From Lachnospiraceae bacterium M18-1 (GTDB taxonomy: Bacteria; Bacillota; Clostridia; Lachnospirales; Lachnospiraceae): DNA of 64,000 nucleotides. The notes beneath the pieces were generated by a model. That model was not told the origin of the DNA and searched no databases. It was given only the letters and a program-made list of their open reading frames with translations. The stretch is taken from positions 526,725 through 590,724 of the forward strand of contig KE159609.1 in NCBI GenBank assembly GCA_000403295.2. Direction: 5' to 3'. This document shows, piece after piece, positions 45,741 through 54,205 of this stretch. The position numbers and the translations under genes are program-made. Numbering within the stretch: position 1 is the stretch's first letter; every line of letters begins with the position of its first letter.

Positions 45741-46836
45741 GTAAAAACCCCCTTCTAAATTTTGTAAGGTCGATACTGGAGAAACTGACGTTTCCGTTCA
45801 TATATTTTTTCAAGACCGGAATCTGGAAATCAAAGCAGATTACATTTCCGGCCATGCCGTACACGTTCATTCCGTTGTTAAAGCGGCAAATACGTTGCAT
45901 ATCAAAATCATAGGCCAGCAGTGTAGGGATTCCGTCCGGATCGACAGCATCATGTTCAAATGGAATTTCTCCCTGAAGACTGCCCTGATCGGAGAGTAGA
46001 AGTCGGTTTAAAGCGGTTGCCATATTTGGATCTATTAATAGCTTTAATAAAGTCTCTCCCCGTGTGTCGTTCGGAATGAAATGAAAATGCGTAAAGGAGT
46101 CGTCCAGCATAAACAGGCTTCGCTTGTATCCTCCGGTGCTGGTCAGGAGCTTAAAGGCGGTATCCATGCTGTCGCCAAACATGATTGCATGGATCTTTGG
46201 ATGGCCGGTATAGGGAAGCCCCTGCAGATGGTGCTGCAGAAAGGCATTCAGCCGTACTTCTGTTTTATGCTCCCATTTTAAGATACCGTCTCCGGTATTA
46301 TAGACCGCATAAACGCAGTGGGGCGTCATCAGGATTCCCATGCTGCGGGAACTTTTGATCTTTATCGTTACATCGCCAAGCTCTTTGACTTCCCTGGAAG
46401 AATAAAAATAAGGAAGATCCTGTAAATCAATGGAAACGGCTTCGCGGTTTTTGGAAAAAAGATTTGGCTTCTCATCCTGATAAAATGGAATCCCGGTATG
46501 GGACAGCGTTAAATATGTCTGTGCTTTCTGATGGAGCCGGATTCTTCGGAATACTTCACTTCGGATACGGTTTGTCTCTGTGTTGCCGGTCAGGTAGCAG
46601 CGGAAGCGTAAAGGGTTGTACTCTAGTAACATTTCTTTGGAACGCTTAGTTAGGCGGTAGCCCCGTAACCTGTCTTTATAATGGGTACGGATCAGCTTGT
46701 CAGCTTTGAGTTCTGTGATCACTTTTTCCGCATAAGATGGGCTGGAAAATAACCGGTTCAGTTGGTCAGCGGGAAATTCGCCGCTTATTCCAATCAACTC
46801 CAACAGTTGAAATTTTTGGGTATCTGGTCTTAGCAA
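45730..46836 (-). CDS. Winged-helix protein of the transfer region
   Basis: A 368-residue protein from a TTG start at 46836 with GAGGTGAG six bases upstream. The N-terminal 80 residues look like a winged helix (QLLELIGISGEFPADQLNRLF, then KVITELKADKLIRTHYKDRLRGYRLTKRS), like replication-relaxation or MobC-type proteins. The rest has no recognised motif. Overlap with the coupling-protein gene implies a shared transcript. Confidence 0.7.
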   Translation of the reverse strand: MLRPDTQKFQLLELIGISGEFPADQLNRLFSSPSYAEKVITELKADKLIRTHYKDRLRGYRLTKRSKEMLLEYNPLRFRCYLTGNTETNRIRSEVFRRIRLHQKAQTYLTLSHTGIPFYQDEKPNLFSKNREAVSIDLQDLPYFYSSREVKELGDVTIKIKSSRSMGILMTPHCVYAVYNTGDGILKWEHKTEVRLNAFLQHHLQGLPYTGHPKIHAIMFGDSMDTAFKLLTSTGGYKRSLFMLDDSFTHFHFIPNDTRGETLLKLLIDPNMATALNRLLLSDQGSLQGEIPFEHDAVDPDGIPTLLAYDFDMQRICRFNNGMNVYGMAGNVICFDFQIPVLKKYMNGNVSFSSIDLTKFRRGFLHEP

Positions 46837-46976
46837 TATAGTCTCACCTCAGTTCATTTTTTTACGCATGTTAACGAAAACCTGGGTACAGGGCCCAAAC
46901 CTTACAATCCGGAAGCAGCCGGAAATAAGGAAAGGGCAATGTGTTTTTACCCGAATCGGATTTCGCTGAAAAAAAT

Positions 46977-47642
46977 TTACAGATTATCCGATATGTTTTT
47001 TAACGCGTTTTTATGATCTCTCAGCCAGCCGGGAAAGACGGATTTATCCATAATATAGACTGCGGTATAATCTCTGTCCCCAAGTTCTGTGCTATGGTGG
47101 ATGTCGCAGAACCGGCCGCTGTCATCCAGGAGCATATAGGTGGAAATGATATCCAGAATCTGTTTGAATTCCAGGTTGTCATAATCACGGATTCTCTTCA
47201 TAGGCAGCGACCTATCATATATCTGGATAAAGCATACAACGAAGTTGCGGTACAGATCGATCTTATGTTCCTTTACAAACTCCTGCAGCGCAAAATTAAG
47301 CGGCTCCTGTAAGAAAGCAGTGTTGGATTTTATTTTCCGTTTTGGAAACAGTGCAGGCAGTGTAACGGACAAGATGCCGTTATCCAGAGAAATCCGGATT
47401 CCCTGGGCTTCCGCAGCGTGTTTCAGATACTCGGATTTTCCGGTACAATTGGTCGTATAGACCAGCCTTCTCAGCTGGCAGGTGATCCGTTCCGCTTTAT
47501 AAGCGGCATCGGAGCTTAATTCTTCATAATTAGCCCCGTATTTTTCAATATCCGTTGTCTGCAGCGCATAAATAATGTTTTTCAGTTTGGTGATTTCATT
47601 TTCTATTTTCTCGGTCTGCTGAAAAATTGATTTTTTATCCAT
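46977..47642 (-). CDS. Conserved mobile-element protein (DUF6100-like)
   Basis: A 221-residue protein from the ATG at 47642, chosen for GAGGA upstream. It starts with a coiled-coil-like region (IFQQTEKIENEITKLKNIIYALQ) and ends with HHSTELGDRDYTAVYIM. It resembles proteins that accompany Lachnospiraceae conjugative elements, possibly DUF6100. That name is from memory. Function unknown. Confidence 0.65.
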   Translation of the reverse strand: MDKKSIFQQTEKIENEITKLKNIIYALQTTDIEKYGANYEELSSDAAYKAERITCQLRRLVYTTNCTGKSEYLKHAAEAQGIRISLDNGILSVTLPALFPKRKIKSNTAFLQEPLNFALQEFVKEHKIDLYRNFVVCFIQIYDRSLPMKRIRDYDNLEFKQILDIISTYMLLDDSGRFCDIHHSTELGDRDYTAVYIMDKSVFPGWLRDHKNALKNISDNL

Positions 47643-47652
47643 GGTATCTTCC

Positions 47653-48186
47653 TCATTTCTTCTGTTTTCTGTAGTAACTGACACTTCCCTCTGGGTTTAC
47701 GATACAAAATGCGGTTATTCCATCTATGGAGATTTTGTTTGCCTGCTGTTCGGATTCCAGTATGACCAGGCGGTTTGAATCCTTTGTAGGCAGGCTTTCC
47801 ATGACGTGGTTTATAAGTGCTTCCTGCTCCAGACCAACATAGATGACTTCATATGCTTCATCCTGCGAGAAAAAGTGCAGTTTTACCGGAAATTCTCCGC
47901 TGGTGTGATAAACGACTGCTTTTTTGAAGTCCAGAAGCACCCAAATGGCCGCAATCATACCGTAATCAGGAGAATCAGCAGCATCCGGTGTGTCGCATAA
48001 GAAGTCTCTGTCCTTGTCATGGTAGATACGGCCCTGCTTTGTCAGGCTTGTAATCAGCGATTTCATAGAATCCCTGTTACGCGTAAAAAACTGCAGTACC
48101 TGTTCGTACTGCAGCACATGGTAGGTCGTGATGAGCCTTAGAAGGCTTTCACCTTCACCTTTGTAGATTTGATTTCTTGATTTCAT
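47653..48186 (-). CDS. Conserved mobile-element protein (DUF5697-like)
   Basis: A 177-residue protein, first gene of the leftward operon. The N-terminal part (SLLRLITTYHVLQYEQVLQFF then SLITSLTKQGRIYHDKD) looks like a winged helix, followed by an alpha/beta domain. It resembles DUF5697 proteins of Firmicute elements (assignment from memory). AAGGGAGA precedes the ATG. A cluster of TACGT repeats lies directly upstream and may be its binding or control region. Confidence 0.65.
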   Translation of the reverse strand: MKSRNQIYKGEGESLLRLITTYHVLQYEQVLQFFTRNRDSMKSLITSLTKQGRIYHDKDRDFLCDTPDAADSPDYGMIAAIWVLLDFKKAVVYHTSGEFPVKLHFFSQDEAYEVIYVGLEQEALINHVMESLPTKDSNRLVILESEQQANKISIDGITAFCIVNPEGSVSYYRKQKK

Positions 48187-48227
48187 AAAGATCTCCCTTG
48201 TGATGGATGTACAGGCTTATGCTTACA

Positions 48228-48355
48228 GTGTACGTTTCATATACGTGTATCAATACGTATAGTGTATGTATTGTATACTTATAAACAAAAAATACGTAAT
48301 GATATGTATACAATACATGCAATATATGTATAGAATACGTACAACATACGTAAAA
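48228..48355. repeat. Iteron-like TACGT cluster within a large imperfect inverted repeat
   Basis: Six TACGT cores begin at 48231, 48242, 48254, 48293, 48336 and 48347, spaced 11-12 bases within clusters. The left arm 48228-48278 and right arm 48306-48355 are imperfect inverted repeats meeting at GTATAC boxes, with a 27-base AT-rich centre. Such an array suits a replication or transfer origin, or cooperative operators for the leftward operon. Confidence 0.65.
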
Positions 48356-48384
48356 CCTGCTGTCAGCGATTGGTTTTCGGGGTA

Positions 48385-48409
48385 CAAAAAAAGCACCGGT
48401 TAGGGTGCT
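48385..48409 (-). terminator. Minus-strand terminator upstream of the leftward operon
   Basis: On the minus strand AGCACC-CTAACC-GGTGCT is followed by six T. It would insulate the TACGT region and operon from transcription entering from the right. Confidence 0.75.
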
Positions 48410-49160
48410 GGTTAAAAAGGAAACTATAAGCAATACCAATTATAGCATAGGTACATTTGCGCTTCAATCGCAGAAGTATGCCATTGTTGTGCCAATTACT
48501 GCCAAAAGCCTTTTTTTCTAAATATACTAATAAAAAATAAGATACGGGACAAATAAAATTGAAATCTTTAAAGATATTCTGTAAATAAGCGTGTAAAAAT
48601 AAAACGGCAATAAGAATATAGAGGCAGGCAGCTCCGACGCTTAAATATTTTTTGTTTTGAAATCATACGTAATTTAAAGACATTAAGACGGTTTGGTAAA
48701 GAGGCGGGAAATTTTTTCTTCGCACTCAGGATAAAAGAGCTGTTGGATGGAACAAAAAGATGAGCCATGAAACACCAGGGGCTGTTTCATATGTTGCTCA
48801 CTTAAAAAGCATCTGTTCCGGCAAGGGAGATCAAACATGGGACAAATCATTCATCTGGATAAAGGGAATCCCCATTTTCATTTAGGATAGCATTCGAAAC
48901 AGGGGATATGGTCTGCTACTGTCATTGATTGTCAGACATTCCCAAATGATCTATGGAAAAGTTTCTTTACGGATCAGGCGTACTTTAAGTTTTAATGAGA
49001 TATCCGTCTGACGCGCAATTCCGGAAAAAAGAAATCCGAATCGGGTGGTTTTCGGCCCCAATACCAGAGTGTTCTATGGGTATTGTGTATATTATAATAG
49101 AAGAAACGCAGAAATTATCTGATGACTTTGGCTAAAATCGCAAAAAGGTAGGAAATCATA
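48410..49160. other. About 750 bases without a recognisable gene
   Basis: Short frames on both strands have no family-like pattern or ribosome-binding site. The left third is AT-rich. It probably contains decayed sequence and the IS left end. Terminal inverted repeats could not be set by eye. Confidence 0.45.
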
Positions 49161-49246
49161 AAAAAACCTCCCATTTTATGGAAAAATGAGAGATAATGTA
49201 ATTAACCCAACAACATATCTTCACCCATAAAAGAAGGAGGTTTTTT
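49161..49246 (+). promoter_or_regulatory. Fold-back element covering the transposase ribosome-binding site
   Basis: AAAAAACCTCCCATTTTATGG (49161-49181) can pair with 49225-49246, which contains CCATAAAA and AAGGAGGTTTTTT. The AAGGAGG at 49234-49240 is the transposase ribosome-binding site. Read-through RNA would hide it in the stem, a known way for IS elements to limit transposase made from outside promoters. Confidence 0.7.
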
Positions 49247-49248
49247 AC

Positions 49249-50624
49249 ATGAAAAGAGAATAGCGGTTACGAGAAAAGAAACCCGGGAAAACTTACAGAA
49301 ACTCCGGCTTGCATGTGAACTCTCAAAACTGATCCGGCACTACTTCCCGGATCTGGTGCCACTGCTGAAAAAACTGCCGGATCCCAGAAACCAAAGCTAT
49401 ATTACCTATCCGTCTGCCGTGCTCCTAATGACCCGTATCCTTTCTTCTATATTTTACATCAGCAGTATGAGAAAAACAAGTGAAGAATTCAATTCGGATC
49501 TCATGATTGAAAATATCTGGGAACTATGCGCAGAGGAAGAAACCGTCCGCGAGCTCCCTTACTGGGAGACCATCAACCGGTATCTGGAAAAATTGGAGCC
49601 GGAATCTCTGCAGGAAGTCATTTGGAAACTGGTGTACCGCCTGCTGCGGAGCAAGGCGTTCCAAGGGGCGCGAATTGGAGAGAAACACTGGCAGATCATT
49701 TTAGACGGGACCCAGTTACACAGCAGCCGTAAGCCGCTGGATCCGAAATGCATGTACCGGATCCATCACAAAGGCAAGCCGGAAGAATACCGCGAGAATT
49801 ATTACTATGTCCTGGAGGCAAAGTTGGTATTGCATCCCAAGATTGTAGTAAGTATTATGACCGAATTTGTGGAAAATGATGGGAAAGAGATGGACAAGCA
49901 GGACTGCGAAAGGAAAGCAGGTGTGAGACTGATGGAAAAGCTGAAGAAGCAGTTTCCAAGATTAAATATCTGCCTATGTGCGGACAGCCTGTATGCATGT
50001 GAGCCATTTTTCCGGAAATGCGGGGAATACCGGTGGCAGTATCTGATCCGATTTAAGGAGGGAAGTATCCCGACAGTAGGAAAGGAATATAGAAAACTGA
50101 AAGACTTGGAAAAGAACCGAAAGGAAACGAAAATAAAAAATGGCCGATACTGGTATGATTATGTAAATGAGATTGACTATAACGGATGTAAAATCAATTT
50201 GATGGAGTATGGTGAGGAACTGAAACGGACCATAAAAAGAGGGATGTGCAAAATCGAACGTGAGGAAAAAAAGTCGTTCTGTTTTTTGACAAGTCTGCCG
50301 GTGAGAAAAAAGAATGTATGCGATCTGGTGGAGAAGGGGCGGATGCGCTGGAAAATAGAAAATGAAGGGTTTAATACGCAAAAGAATCAGGGATATTATT
50401 TGAAGCACTTGTTCAGTAAAAACTACCAGGGGATCAAAAACCATTATTACCTGATCCAGATCGGGCACATGATTGCACAGATAATGGAGACATGGGGAAG
50501 ATTGTGGGAAGGGATGCATCTGAGTATGGAACAAAAGCATCAGAAGATACTGGAATCCTTTCAGGCTGTCAGGTTGAAAGAATACATTGGAATAAAAAAG
50601 AACATACAGATCCGATTACAATAG
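49249..50624 (+). pseudogene. IS4-superfamily-like DDE transposase with N-terminal frameshift
   Basis: The well-placed ATG at 49249 (AAGGAGG 8 bases upstream) reads only MKRE before TAG. The adjacent frame is open from that point through RKETRENLQKLRLACELSKL to the end at 50624, so a single-base loss near codon 4-5 is inferred. The body has IILDGTQLHSS, LCADSLYACEPFF and RWKIENEGFNTQKNQGY, fitting D, D and E of a DDE transposase with the C-terminal insertion of IS4-like enzymes. An internal GTG at 49356 gives 422 residues and might make a shortened product. Confidence 0.8.
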
Positions 50625-50868
50625 ACAGGTCTCGAAGGAAGGGGGGATTCAAAAGGAAGCTGGAAATTGAATAGAGGAAACCAAGGGAATACTGTTTCCT
50701 GGAATCCATAATACTAAGAAAAGGCTGTGGAAGATATGAAATTTTCATAGCCTGGAAGAAAAAAATAAATTTAAGCGTCAGAGCTGTAGAGGCAGGTTCC
50801 CTGCTTGAAAGATTAAAGGGTTTATGTTAGTATGGAGATACCAGACGAAAGGGAAAGCAGGTGGGAAA

Positions 50869-51672
50869 TTGACAGTGACGGAAGAGATGGACAAGAAACA
50901 TCAAGAGGATTTACAGCGGTTAAGAGGTTTTCGCCTGCTTGATGATGACTTTCTGACCAAGTGCTTTGAAGGGGATACAGCAAGCATAGAATTGGTCTTG
51001 CAGATTGTGTTGGAAAAGCCGGATTTAAAAGTGCTGGATGTTCGTACACAGGTATTTGTAGAGAACCTGCTGAACCGTTCCGTGAGGTTGGATATCTTGG
51101 CAACAGATGATACAGGCACAAAGTTGAATGTTGAAGTACAGCGTTCTGATAAGGGTGCAGGGAGAAAACGTGCAAGGTACAACAGCAGTATGATGGATGC
51201 TAATCTTTTGAAGAAAGGTGAAGACTTTGACAGGCTGCCGGAAACGCGGGTGATTTTTATTACGGAAAATGATGTTATGGGAAAAGGACTGCCTCTCTAT
51301 CCGGTCGAGCGGTGTTTTTTAGGAACAGGTGAAAAATTTGAGGATGGTTCGCACATACTGTATGTAAATGGTGCTTACCGTGGAGATATACCAATTGGGA
51401 AGTTGATGCATGACTTCTCCTGCACAAATGCAAAGGATATGTATTATGGGACATTGGCAGACAGAGTACGATTTTTCAAAGAAAGCAAGGAGGGAATCGA
51501 GATTATGTGCCGCGTTATGGAGGATATGAGAAACGAGACATTGAAGGAAGGAATGATAGAAGTTGCGCTCCGCATGTTGGCGGCAGGCAAGTATGCTTTG
51601 GAAGAAATCGTTAATATTTCCGGACTTTCGACAGAAGAGGTTAAACAACTGAAAGCTGATCGAAGCGCATAG
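50869..51672 (+). CDS. Rpn-family PD-(D/E)XK nuclease (putative transposase)
   Basis: Recombination-promoting nuclease family protein. The TTG at 50869 follows AGGTGG and gives about 267 residues beginning MTVTEEMDKKHQ. An ATG at 50824 and an ATG at 50887 are alternatives. The nuclease core is FRLLDDDFLTKCF, VRLDILATDDTGTKLNVEVQRS (D, then E-x-Q) and RARYNSSMMDANLL. The C-terminal helices end in an LSTEEVKQLK DNA-binding-like segment. Family members are linked to RecA-independent recombination and toxin-like activity. A 5'-truncated relative lies 2 kb downstream. Confidence 0.85.
   Translation: MTVTEEMDKKHQEDLQRLRGFRLLDDDFLTKCFEGDTASIELVLQIVLEKPDLKVLDVRTQVFVENLLNRSVRLDILATDDTGTKLNVEVQRSDKGAGRKRARYNSSMMDANLLKKGEDFDRLPETRVIFITENDVMGKGLPLYPVERCFLGTGEKFEDGSHILYVNGAYRGDIPIGKLMHDFSCTNAKDMYYGTLADRVRFFKESKEGIEIMCRVMEDMRNETLKEGMIEVALRMLAAGKYALEEIVNISGLSTEEVKQLKADRSA
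51400..51552 (+). repeat. Direct repeat copy 1 (inside intact Rpn gene)
   Basis: This 153-bp stretch matches 53413-53565 with seven differences, all silent at third codon positions. Confidence 0.95.
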
Positions 51673-51861
51673 ACAAATTTGATGAGTCAAGAATCTAAGG
51701 ATTCTTGGCTCTATTTCATACTAAGAACATTTTAGGATTTTAATTTTGATTGTCATAAAGTATTGTTTGAAAGTACAAAATTTGCTATACTAAAAAGGCT
51801 TAAATTCGACATTAGATATAAAAAGTAAAAATAATTATTGATATTCGATTCAGGAGGAAAC

Positions 51862-52362
51862 ATGGCTTATAAAAATAAAGTATATGTGTCTATGGATGCA
51901 GATAATGATTTGCGGTATTATTTTTTAATGAAAGCCTGGAAGCAGAACGATAATTCTTCGTTTAACTTTTATGATGCGCATGATATTAATACCATACTTG
52001 ATAAAAGTGAAGAATCTATTAAGGCTGGACTTCAAAAGCGCTTTATAGACACAAAGGTTTTTGTATTGCTTGTAGGGGAACATACGAAATATTTATATAA
52101 ATATGTTCGGTGGGAAATAGATCAAGCGATAAAAAGGGAACTTCCATGTATAGTTGTTAATTTGAATGGTAAACGTTCACTAGATGAAAATCTTTGCCCT
52201 GCATTAATGCGAGATAGCTTAGCAGTTCACATTAGTTTCAACTCTAAAATATTGCAGTATGCTTTGGAAAATTGGCCAGCTAGCGATAAAGTATATCGTT
52301 CCAATGGAGAAATAGATTCTTATCACTATAAGGATGTTGTTTATGAAAAGTTGGGGTTATAG
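51862..52362 (+). CDS. thsB: TIR-domain protein, ThsB-like (Thoeris)
   Basis: A 166-residue TIR-fold protein of the ThsB/DUF1863 type. The N-terminal strand and helix read KVYVSMDADNDLRYYFLMKAW, followed by NFYDAHD, a segment KVFVLLVGEHT and KYVRWEIDQAI, where E85 is in the place of the catalytic glutamate. In Thoeris the TIR protein senses phage and makes a nucleotide signal from NAD. AGGAGG at 51851-51856 fixes the ATG. The gene is AT-rich compared with its neighbours and overlaps the macro-domain gene by 20 bases. Confidence 0.88.
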   Translation: MAYKNKVYVSMDADNDLRYYFLMKAWKQNDNSSFNFYDAHDINTILDKSEESIKAGLQKRFIDTKVFVLLVGEHTKYLYKYVRWEIDQAIKRELPCIVVNLNGKRSLDENLCPALMRDSLAVHISFNSKILQYALENWPASDKVYRSNGEIDSYHYKDVVYEKLGL

Positions 52363-53302
52363 AATAATTCTTAAGTATTTTGCGCCTATTTCAAGAAATC
52401 CAATTCAATATATTAGCTGTGCGTTTGCGCTGTTAGGTGCATTTTATACATTAGTTGAAATTGAACAAGGTGTTTTTGGCAGTGAAATTTTATTGATGAT
52501 TTTTAGAAATAATATAATAATTATTATACTTTCAATAATATTTATTTCTATTTTTCTCTATAGGGATAAATTAGAATTTTCTGCTTTTTTAGGCCGTAAA
52601 GATGATAAGATTACATTAAAAATGTCAAATTTACTTAAAATGCGGGATACAGCTATAGTCATTCCAACTAATACGACATTTGATACAACTATGAATAATG
52701 ATTTTATCAGTGAAAAGAGTATTCAGGGACAATTTCAGAAAAAGTTTTATGGCGTTGATTTTGCTGAACTCGATAAGGCCTTACAATATTCGCTTGATGA
52801 ACAGTATCCGAATGAATATATAGAGTTAGATGATAGAAAGCAAACTAAACGTAAGCGCTACAGTATAGGAACGGTTGCAAAGGTAACAAAAGAAAAAACG
52901 CATTACTATTTTCTTGCTGTAGCAGATATAAGCAGAAGTGGAAGACCCGAAAATGTAACAATGCAAAATTTAACGCAAGCACTTGTTAATTTGTGGAATT
53001 ATTTGTCAAAGGAAGGACACTCTGAATCAGTAGCAATTCCCGTGATAGGTACAGGAAGAGCAGGCTTAAAAGATGGAAATATTGAAGATGTAGTTCATGA
53101 AACAATATTTTCATTTGCTTTGGCTATGCAAGAAGAGTTTGTTGCAAAAGGATTGACTGTATGCATATATCCACCAACGTTAAGAAATGCAAATGTTACT
53201 TGGGATGACTTGTGTAATTATCTAAAATTGCAGTGCTGTTTTGCTACAGAAAATGAAAAGCATAGAAAGCAAGCAGAGGTATTAGGCGCTCCCATCGAAT
53301 AA
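52343..53302 (+). CDS. thsA: Two-TM macro-domain effector, type II ThsA-like
   Basis: A 319-residue protein with membrane helices at about 21-40 and 57-73 and a cytoplasmic macro domain from about 85 to 280 (TAIVIPTNTTFD, YYFLAVADIS, SVAIPVIGTGRAGLKDG with the GTGRAGL phosphate loop). This TM-TM-macro layout is that of type II Thoeris ThsA, where the macro domain binds the TIR-made signal, reported as histidine-ADP-ribose, and the membrane part causes toxicity. The ATG at 52343 has AAGGATG upstream. An ATG at 52334 is an alternative. Both overlap thsB, so the two are translationally coupled. Confidence 0.85.
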   Translation: MKSWGYRIILKYFAPISRNPIQYISCAFALLGAFYTLVEIEQGVFGSEILLMIFRNNIIIIILSIIFISIFLYRDKLEFSAFLGRKDDKITLKMSNLLKMRDTAIVIPTNTTFDTTMNNDFISEKSIQGQFQKKFYGVDFAELDKALQYSLDEQYPNEYIELDDRKQTKRKRYSIGTVAKVTKEKTHYYFLAVADISRSGRPENVTMQNLTQALVNLWNYLSKEGHSESVAIPVIGTGRAGLKDGNIEDVVHETIFSFALAMQEEFVAKGLTVCIYPPTLRNANVTWDDLCNYLKLQCCFATENEKHRKQAEVLGAPIE

Positions 53303-53376
53303 GAGCTATAAATATAAAGTTTTAATCTTTTTCAATTCTTTTATATCTTTTATCAGAGATAACCTGAGTTTACATA

Positions 53377-53398
53377 CCCCTCTCTTAGTTGAGAGGGG
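53377..53398. terminator. Hairpin after the Thoeris pair
   Basis: CCCCTCTC (53377-53384) pairs with GAGAGGGG (53391-53398) around TTAGTT. It is GC-rich but lacks a T-run. Confidence 0.5.
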
Positions 53399-53685
53399 AC
53401 AGGTTCATTATTAAGTTGATGCATGACTTCTCCTGTACAAATGCAAAGGATATGTATTATGGAACATTGGCAGACAGAGTACGATTTTTCAAAGAAAGTA
53501 AGGAAGGTATTGAAATTATGTGCCGCGTTATGGAGGATATGAGAAACGAGACATTGAAGGAAGGAGCAATAGATTCTGCAAAAAGAATGTTGGCAGATGG
53601 GATATTAACACTTGAAAAAATTGCTGAATATGCAGGACTTCCTCTTGAGGAAGTAAAACAATTGAAGCGAGAATATATAGCATAA
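53389..53685 (+). pseudogene. 5'-truncated Rpn-family gene remnant
   Basis: About 90 codons match the last third of an Rpn protein: KLMHDFSCTNAKDMYYGTLA through LKEG is identical to the intact gene at 50869, then the sequence diverges (AIDSAKRMLADG) but stays homologous to LEEVKQLK. The nuclease core is missing. Because the divergent tail is still homologous, this is the end of a second Rpn paralogue rather than a fresh duplication. Confidence 0.85.
53413..53565 (+). repeat. Direct repeat copy 2 (in Rpn remnant)
   Basis: About 95% identical to 51400-51552, offset by 2013 bases. The two copies bracket the Thoeris genes. Confidence 0.95.
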
Positions 53686-53738
53686 AATTTTGTTTATTAG
53701 GTTGGTAAGTCAATCCTAAATTAGGCAAGTAAACTATG

Positions 53739-53786
53739 AACAAGAGGAACTCCTTCCGGTAATATTAGGAAGGGGTTCCTCTTGTT
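53739..53786 (+). terminator. Long inverted repeat after the Rpn remnant
   Basis: AACAAGAGGAACTCCTTCC (53739-53757) pairs over about 19 bp with 53768-53786, with one wobble. It closes the cargo region before the next promoter. Confidence 0.8.
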
Positions 53787-53823
53787 ACTTTAAATATGAA
53801 TTCTATATTTGGTATAAATAAAA

Positions 53824-53852
53824 TTGACATCATCTATATATTGTGCTACTAT
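53824..53852 (+). promoter_or_regulatory. Strong promoter for the structured leader RNA
   Basis: TTGACA (53824-53829) and TACTAT (53847-53852) are 17 bases apart. Transcription would begin at about 53859. Confidence 0.8.
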
Positions 53853-53858
53853 ACTGGT

Positions 53859-54022
53859 ATAGTTGATTTTATGCACATCCCTTATGGGAAATCTTCCAGA
53901 ATGTTTGAGATTCCGGAAGTAACAGGCAGAAGGAAAAGAACCCTGCCTGGCATAAGCTGTTTATGTTTGTAAGAAGTGTCACGATGAGCCTGTCGGCCAG
54001 AAGTGGCGCTTTTTTGTTTTTT
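53859..54022 (+). ncRNA. Unrecognised structured RNA: three-way junction plus terminator
   Basis: An outer helix CTTATG/CATAAG (53881-53886 with 53951-53956) encloses two stems: CTTCCAGAAT/ATTCCGGAAG (53893-53902 with 53910-53919) and CAGGCAG/CTGCCTG (53923-53929 with 53943-53949). A hairpin AGTGTCAC/GTGGCGCT (53975-53982 with 54003-54010) follows, then TTTTTGTTTTTT. With the promoter this defines an RNA of about 160 bases. It does not match a riboswitch class I know. It may be a small RNA or a ligand-controlled attenuator for the DUF932-like operon. Confidence 0.68.
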
Positions 54023-54023
54023 A

Positions 54024-54103
54024 GGCGATAGATGTGTTACAGCGCATCCGCCAGATGATATGGGAATGAATGGAGAAGATTACTCTGTTTCATTCCTTTT
54101 TTT
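54024..54103 (+). terminator. Second hairpin and terminator in the same leader
   Basis: GGCG-ATA-GATG (54024-54034) can pair with CATCCGCC (54045-54052). Then GGAATGAA (54063-54070) pairs with TTCATTCC (54089-54096) followed by seven T. A second attenuator-like structure thus lies between the RNA above and the next gene. Confidence 0.75.
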
Positions 54104-54205
54104 ATTGTGAGGAAGCTGCAAGTAACGGTTTCTTCTTAATTATATTGCCATAATCAGCCAATGTGCTGTTAATGGAAAAATATTATAAGAAAGGTGGAAA
54201 AACAC

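Noticed and set aside
48228..48355. TACGT cluster considered as a CRISPR or tRNA region
   Set aside because: Cores are only five bases in imperfect inverted arms, without unique spacers or cloverleaf potential.
48568..48768. Small basic frame in the gap near the IS
   Set aside because: No ribosome-binding site, no homology-like pattern, and it lies in AT-rich non-coding sequence.
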